Shown: positions 55,315 through 64,000 of the stretch, piece by piece
How the letters are laid out: every line of letters begins with the position of its first letter
Numbering within the stretch: the first letter of the stretch is position 1
Source: Utricularia gibba
Lineage: Eukaryota > Streptophyta > Magnoliopsida > Lamiales > Lentibulariaceae
Assembly: GCA_002189035.1 (NCBI GenBank)
Contig: CM007991.1
Location: forward strand, 3,906,001-3,970,000
Direction: 5' to 3'
Length of the DNA: 64,000 bases
The notes under the pieces: model-generated
Seen by the model: the letters and a program-made list of their open reading frames with translations, nothing else
The model's database searches: none
Told to the model about the DNA's origin: nothing
Position numbers and translations under genes: made by a program

Positions 55315-58300
55315 TTATGAACCTTTTTGTGTGTTCTGGTCTCGTGTTGCTTGTGTGCAGACTCTGCTTCGTAGCTCTTCAAAAGCCTTCATGCTTTCTG
55401 CATCAAATCCTCCGGCAAACTGCAACGAAGTTCCATCCGGTCGTGTGTTAGATTTCTGCTTTTCTGGCAGCGTTTCATAAGTGCATTGGAGTAAAGAATG
55501 TCGTAGTGCTGTACCTGGTGGACACGGAAAGCAAAACGAACACCTTGAAGAATCAGCAACTCTCTGATAGGCTCTTTCTCTGGTTCATTCATAGCGTCGA
55601 GTTCCGTTGCCACTCGCTTCATGTATTTCTGAGCTAATTTTACTGAAGAAAGCTTGATCTGCAAAGGAAAGATTTTCTTTGATGGATCATGAACATGAAG
55701 GGAAATGAAGCAAATTTGAGAACCGCCATTTGACTTGAGTTACCGTTCCAAGTACTCCACAATCCTGTAGCCAGTCAACTGGGATGCAGAATTCCTTGTA
55801 CCGTGAAACAGCAATGTCCCTAGTTCGCAGCAAAGCATATACACTCTCTTCCACTCTAACAAAGCAGGAGAAAAATGTCCCTAGTTCAGTGAGAAGATTT
55901 TTTTCTGGAGTCTGGAGTTCAGAGAGATCAAAGATGCAAATTTTACTTACTTTTCAAGCAGTGTGTACATCTCCTTGAAAGCAGCATCACAAGGAAGATT
56001 TGGGTCGTCGACGAAAGATGAAACTAGCTTCTCCAGCTTCATCAGATCCTGATACTCGAATGCTGCCTCTCTCAAGGCGTCTGTTTTGCCCTCCGGCCAA
56101 TCAAAATGCATGAGGACAGCACGCTCATCGACCTAAAAGAGATGTAAGTAGTATCAAAAAACTCGTGAACGCTCTCACAGATTTAGAATGGATTGATGAT
56201 CAATGAGGGGTGTACTAAGAATGAGAGCTCTTCATCCAGCCAATTGACAAAAGCAACCAGATCATCCATGTCTGTAAATGATGATGCTCGAACTTCAGCC
56301 GCCAGTGAAATGATAAAATCTGCTTGTGTCTCTACATCAGCTTTAACCTGAATCAAGACTAGAGTTTTTTACCTGTCACTGAGAAAGTTAATTAGCATTC
56401 ATATTGAAGGCATGAGTTGGAAACTCACAGCCAAAAGGAAGGATGATCGATTTGCCATCTCGCTAATCATGTTGCTCCTTGCGTCCAAGGTGTTAGATGA
56501 CAGGGAAATCAAAGATGAATCCTCTTTTTTGGCCTCACGTTTTATCAATACCTGATAAAACGCAACTAGTTCTGGAGCACGGTGAACTTTGTCACTACCT
56601 CCAGTACCCTTTGATAGGCTTCCTGGTGCCGGTGGAGGAGGCCCTCCACCAGGTGGTGGTGTCAGCAGCAGTTCTCTGTTTGGAGCATTCGTGTTTACAC
56701 TGGCAGATGAAGCTCCGGCTGAGGGCTTAGGAGGTGGCCTCGGCACTCTGGGAGCTCGTTTCTCGATCTGGGGTAGATGCATTTTGCTCATGATAGGAGA
56801 AATCATAGTGTTTTCATTGGATGAATCATTTGAATTACCAGATAAATCTGGTTTCTCTTTCATGAGAGCAAGTTTTGGAGAAAGAGATACAGGTTTACCA
56901 TCCCCTCCTACGGGATCAACATATTTTACAGCTCTTGCATGCTCAGCTTTTTCCCTGATCTTCTTCTCTCTTTCCGAAGCAAGCTTATGCCGATCCTTAG
57001 AAGCCAGATACTTCTCTTCAACTACAAGTTCAACTGATTTGGACATCAATTGGAAAGATGCTGCAATAGAGTGAAGTCCATCAGATGGAAGATCTTGAAC
57101 TTGAGTCTGATCTGATTTCAGTGTCTCCAGAGAATTTAAATCATCGTTTTCAGATGCCCCAACTGATGTTATAGCCATACCATCTCCAGCATTTCTCAGG
57201 ATTAAGCCTTCCAGAGAGCCTGCAACAGGTCTTGCACTTGAACCTGAAGTATCTTTCCTCTTTCCCAATCTCTTCAGCTTTTGAAGAAAACTTGGCTTTT
57301 TGTTTCTGCTGACTCTACTAACAGAACTATCTGTAGAAGTGCTATCCATCTCCTCACTATCGATAGACGTGTTATCAAAGTTACTCTCAGTATCAGTATG
57401 CCCTCGCTCCGATAAAACATATTCTAGCAACAGATGTTTAGCCTTCTCCCCTGATCTCGGGCTCAGGCTCCTTTCCAGATCACGAGCAGGTATTCTTCCT
57501 GAAGGGGTTTGATAGTTCTGAAGCTCGTATCTCAGACGAGCATTGACCCATCGGAGATACACTAGCTCCTCAACTTCAGCAAAGCTGTTCATCTGAAGCC
57601 CTTCCACTTGTTTACAAAGATCCTCGTTTTTATGCCTCAGTGCAACAAGCTGTTCTCGTGCCTTCGCAACCATTTCTGTCTGGAACAACAGAAAGTTAAA
57701 TCCAGGAATCAATGAGGTTTAGTAAAAATGGGCAACGAGTTAGACGTCGGTTTGAAAAACACATTACCTCAGGGATGGTGGAAAGCATCTTAATATTAGA
57801 TTCAGCAGCTTCCAGCCTAGCTATCAATTCCCTTTTCTCATGCTGAAGCTCCCTGTTCTTCTTGAGCTCTATCAACTCCTCCTCCAAATCTTTCACAGTT
57901 TTAAGCTTCTTCTCAACTTCTTCATCTTTCAGAACAGCTTTCTGCTCCTTAGCTTGGAGAGCGCTAACTTGCTGCTTTAGCAACAGAAGCTGACCTTTCG
58001 TTTGGCCAACTTCAAGCTGAATTTGCTCCTGTAGTTCCTTTATCCTCATCCTTGCTTTCTCAAGCTCTTTCTTTGCAGTAGCACATTCAAAAACCTCATC
58101 TTTTAGCTTCTTCCTTTCAGCTTGCAAAGAATTTATAGTTACATGAAGCATATCAATTTCTTCAGTCTTCACCTGGAGTTGTTTTTGTAACTCAACAATA
58201 CTCGATTCTTGCTCCTTCAACCCGTAATACTCCAGAAGCTCATGCTCGAGCTTTACTTCCCTTGCTTCCAGCTCTTTCACAAGATTCCTCAGTCGTTCAA

Positions 58301-58831
58301 CTTCACTAGCATTGTTCCCCATTTCATGCTCATAAGCCATGTTAGCAGAGGCATCGAATTTGTCAGCAGGCAAAGAAAAATCAATTTCCCGGGATAGAAG
58401 TGACTCGAATTCTGCTAAAACCTCATCTTCGGAGCCAGCTGAACTTACAACGTTGCTGATCGATTTCACTTCTTCTTTCTCCTCTCCCACTTCAAACTGC
58501 GAGAACTACATCTGTTAGAGCAGAAGAATCAAATCTTTGGACCAAGATACACATAAAAACTATAAACCTACGTCTTCGAACTCCTCCTCCTCAGGGACAA
58601 TCTCTCCATCATTACCATACATTTCAACGGGTACTTCATCTTTTTCTAAACAGTACAAGAAACAGAAATCACAGTTATGGATAATGAGAAAAAAAACAGC
58701 AAGGAAACAAAGGAAAGCTGAGAGTATTCACTTGGTGGTTTCACGGGGTCATAAGATTTCTGGACACTTATCTTTCTAATAGTGTAGACTGCAAGCGTCG
58801 CCGCGAGGAGAGCGCCCAGTTGGACAATCAT
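55315..58831 (-). CDS. CHUP1: CHUP1, chloroplast outer-envelope actin-binding protein
   Basis: Nine exons, minus strand: 58732-58831, 58572-58645, 57768-58496, 56429-57679, 56216-56347, 55951-56132, 55744-55855, 55515-55658, 55315-55419. All phases agree, giving 942 residues. A hydrophobic N-terminal anchor (MIVQLGALLAATLAVYTI) targets the plastid outer envelope. A long coiled coil follows (LVKELEAREVKLEHELLEYYGLK ... QTKGQLLLLKQQVSALQ). Then come VYLRWVNARLRYELQNYQTP, a Ser-rich linker, a proline-rich profilin/actin region (APRVPRPPPKPSAG ... PPPGGGPPPPAPG) and the conserved C-terminal domain (KVHRAPELVAFYQVLIKRE ... FDWPEGKTDALREAAFEYQDL ... GVRFAFRVHQFAGGFD). It anchors and moves chloroplasts along actin in response to light. 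The proline-rich segment is much shorter than in Arabidopsis as I recall it. The gene is convergent with the TCP gene. Confidence 0.97.
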
Positions 58832-59637
58832 GGAAGAATGAAGGATACCAGCATATGAAACTCTCTACGCATTTACAGCTAAAATCAACAGAAACATGCA
58901 GAAGAGGCTAAAAAAAAAGATCTTTCCGGCAACCCATCAAACAAAACCAACTATAAATTCTCAAAAAACACCAAATGAATCACAATAAAGCTTCTGAGTA
59001 TCATCTTCTCATGAAAGCTGACACACAAAGATGAAAAACGTGATTCGGCACAATCTTCTTTTGGACACAAGCCTCTTACGCAGGGAAGGTCGAAACCGCC
59101 GCTCTCTTGCTCCCAAAGGCACGGGTTGAAATTTCAAAAAAGACCAACTTTCAAAACACTTAAGTTGAGTTAATGAAGCGGACAAAAACTGTCTTGGAAT
59201 CATTGGCTGCCAAAGCCTAGGACAATCTTCATGTTTGATTCAGTGTGAAAAACGAAAAACGTGCAACAGATTTTTGGCTTTAAACATCAAGGCGTGTGAC
59301 TTTTGGTCCCAATCAACCCTGTTCGCAATTGTGGCAAGAATGACAAGTTTCTTGGTTTCGAGTTCGGGAATGCAAAGCCATTGAAGTGTAGGTCTTTAAT
59401 GTCGCAACTGTTTCTTTCAACCATTATTTCCTGCAACAGATGAGAGCTCTTTAAGAAAGGCTGCTCATGGATTAATGCAATGCAATTAAAAGTTTCTTTT
59501 CAACACTTGAGTATAGGAATGAAAGCGGACAGGGGTATCTCAAGTGATTGAAACCCATAGAATCATTGTTCAACATACATGACAGGCATTCAGGTTTTAA
59601 ACAGGGCTGTAAGAGTAGAGCATGTTACTATTGCACC
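58832..59637. other. CHUP1 leader/promoter and DCP5 3' flank
   Basis: About 800 bases between two minus-strand genes. It should hold the CHUP1 leader and promoter on the left and the DCP5 3' untranslated region on the right. Nothing else is recognisable. Confidence 0.5.
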
Positions 59638-62635
<2,998 letters not shown>

Positions 62636-64000
62636 CTTCCTTCTATAATTCTTACCGGCGCTAAGCTCGACTCTAAAATCAATTGGCGAAGTGATGGTTC
62701 ACGATTGCATCCGACATTATACAGATGAGTCGGATTTTGTACACTTTAGGGTTCCAGTTTTAAATATTTTCAATTGAGTCCTCTAACTATTCTGAATTAG
62801 GTTCGGCCCCTCTTAGAATAGATAAATTAGATTTTGCATGCCAGGGTTCAATTTCTGAATATTTACGATTACACCCTCCAACTACTGCAAATTGGAGGCA
62901 CCGCCACCCTTCCAGTTTTCCCCTCTTCTTCCGATACCCAGACGAGTGACGACGGACGGACTAGCTCACAAGGTTGAGACCTATGGTCGGCGCTGTTAGA
63001 TAGGAGTGACTCGGACAAGATGGTGGATTTTCTTATCCGCAGTGTCTTCTAACGTTTCTGTTATAATTAGAGTAGGAAAAGGAGCTACAAATATGGAAGT
63101 CTGGTAATTTTTAGGAGGTGGGTTCGTTAGACAGGGTGTCTAAGAGGAATGATAATGGAGGGAGATGTGAGAGACTCTCCAAGATGATTTAGTGAAGCTT
63201 TTTTTCCAGTCGAATGGCTGTAACTTCTCTATCATCTGTAATTATGTCAGTAGTTGGCTTAATGGAGAGGAAATTTACAATCTTGCTGTTGCTTGCGGGT
63301 GTTGAAGTTAGTTTTTCTGGTACTGCATATTTGCAGTTACTTGCTATCTTTTTGTAGACTGATGGTTTTTCTTTGCTTTGTTTAGAAAACATAAACATGA
63401 GCGTAGCACGATTGGTTGAAAACTTAGAAAAGAGGTTACTGATGTTTTGAAATCTAAAGGTGCTCTGATGCAACTCAATGGAGGGGTTGTATGTTGATTG
63501 TTTATGGTATTAGTAATTGCTAAAAGCACGTGTTGCGAGAATTCAGTGAATCAATCGAGAAACATATTTTACTTGCTGCACAGATATGTTGTAGTGTTCC
63601 TTCTCGTTATCAAACTTTTAGGTAGATTCCAGCACCTTGCATTGTTCGTGGGGTTTGGAGTTAAGGTATACAATATGTTGCAATTCCATTGCAACATTGT
63701 TAATACTACAAGATTCAGCCTTGTGAGTTGTCTATCTGGAATTTAATCTATCCTTTGTTTCTCACCTTGACTGCTGCTGCATCCGTTTGTTGAGAATTTT
63801 AGTGCATCTAGTATAAAACCTTCCGATAGCCTCAAGGGTCACGACCTTCTAGGGGAAGATACCTTTTTTGTGGTTAATTGTGAAAAAGCAGCAAATTTAG
63901 TTATTGTTGCTTGAGCAGAGGAACCATATAATCAAGCTTTCGGAAAGTATTTGGGATGTGATAGGTATGATTATATGCTTTGGAGTCTCCTGGTTTTGGG
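62636..64000. other. DCP5 promoter and unassigned right flank
   Basis: 62,640-62,730: DCP5 promoter or leader. 62,733-62,908: two diverged repeat copies (separate entry). 62,910-63,070: balanced sequence. 63,070-64,000: moderate composition with small open frames on both strands; a fragment near 63,836-63,914 (HDLLGEDTFFVVNCEKAANL) is read in one frame, but I do not recognise a family. A gene or pseudogene may continue beyond the window edge. Confidence 0.4.
62733..62908. repeat. Diverged tandem repeat, two copies of about 79 bases
   Basis: Copy 1 about 62733-62812, copy 2 about 62830-62908. Both contain gattttg(t/c)a, an agggttc core, an aatattt segment, then (t/c)cctc(t/c)aacta(t/c)t(c/g) and aa(a)tt followed by a GC-richer end. 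Non-coding. It lies directly upstream of the DCP5 gene, so it could affect its promoter. Confidence 0.5.

Noticed and set aside
56589-57074. Plus-strand open frame of 161 codons, Pro/Gly-rich
   Set aside because: Antisense shadow of the proline-rich CHUP1 exon.

Overview
This window reads as nuclear DNA of a flowering plant, most likely a eudicot. Most coding sequences are split by short AT-rich introns with GT...AG borders, the spacers are very AT-rich, and nearly every recognisable product belongs to a plant-only or plant-typical family (PPR, LBD, BBX, CRF/ERF, TGA bZIP, TCP, CHUP1, starch synthase II). Nothing bacterial, viral or organellar was seen, and no intact transposon. I rebuilt exon structures by hand from splice signals, reading phase and family knowledge. 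Nineteen protein-coding genes are supported.

Layout. 0-6.3 kb: an uncharacterised gene with a broken frame, then two PPR genes in tandem on the minus strand. 8.7-19.5 kb: a small plant-specific protein, a class II LBD factor, a BBX/CONSTANS-like factor and a cytokinin-response-factor-type ERF. 23.9-35.5 kb: another uncharacterised small protein, nine-exon starch synthase II, a universal stress protein, a small heavy-metal-associated protein and the complete 12-exon PP2A scaffold subunit A. 36.5-48.5 kb: a TGA-class bZIP, an ASPG1-like aspartic protease, an RLP4-like malectin/LRR protein without kinase and a TMO5-like bHLH. 53-62.6 kb: a CYC/TB1-class TCP factor, CHUP1 (chloroplast positioning) and the decapping factor DCP5. 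The rest is AT-rich spacer with a few promoter signatures and degenerate repeats.

The genes do not form one pathway; this is an ordinary gene-rich euchromatic segment. About a third of the products are transcription factors. Those with plastid or organelle roles are SS2, CHUP1 and probably the PPR proteins. Reading-frame bookkeeping gives the most useful results. Three genes (the first gene, the TGA factor, DCP5) each lack exactly one base, and in each case a run of C on the plus strand lies at or inside the shift. This looks more like systematic consensus error than three independent pseudogenes. Two introns appear to use GC rather than GT donors. I found no credible previously undescribed system; the best leads are regulatory: a G-box cluster, a possible spliced uORF on SS2, and an orphan site II/telo-box promoter.
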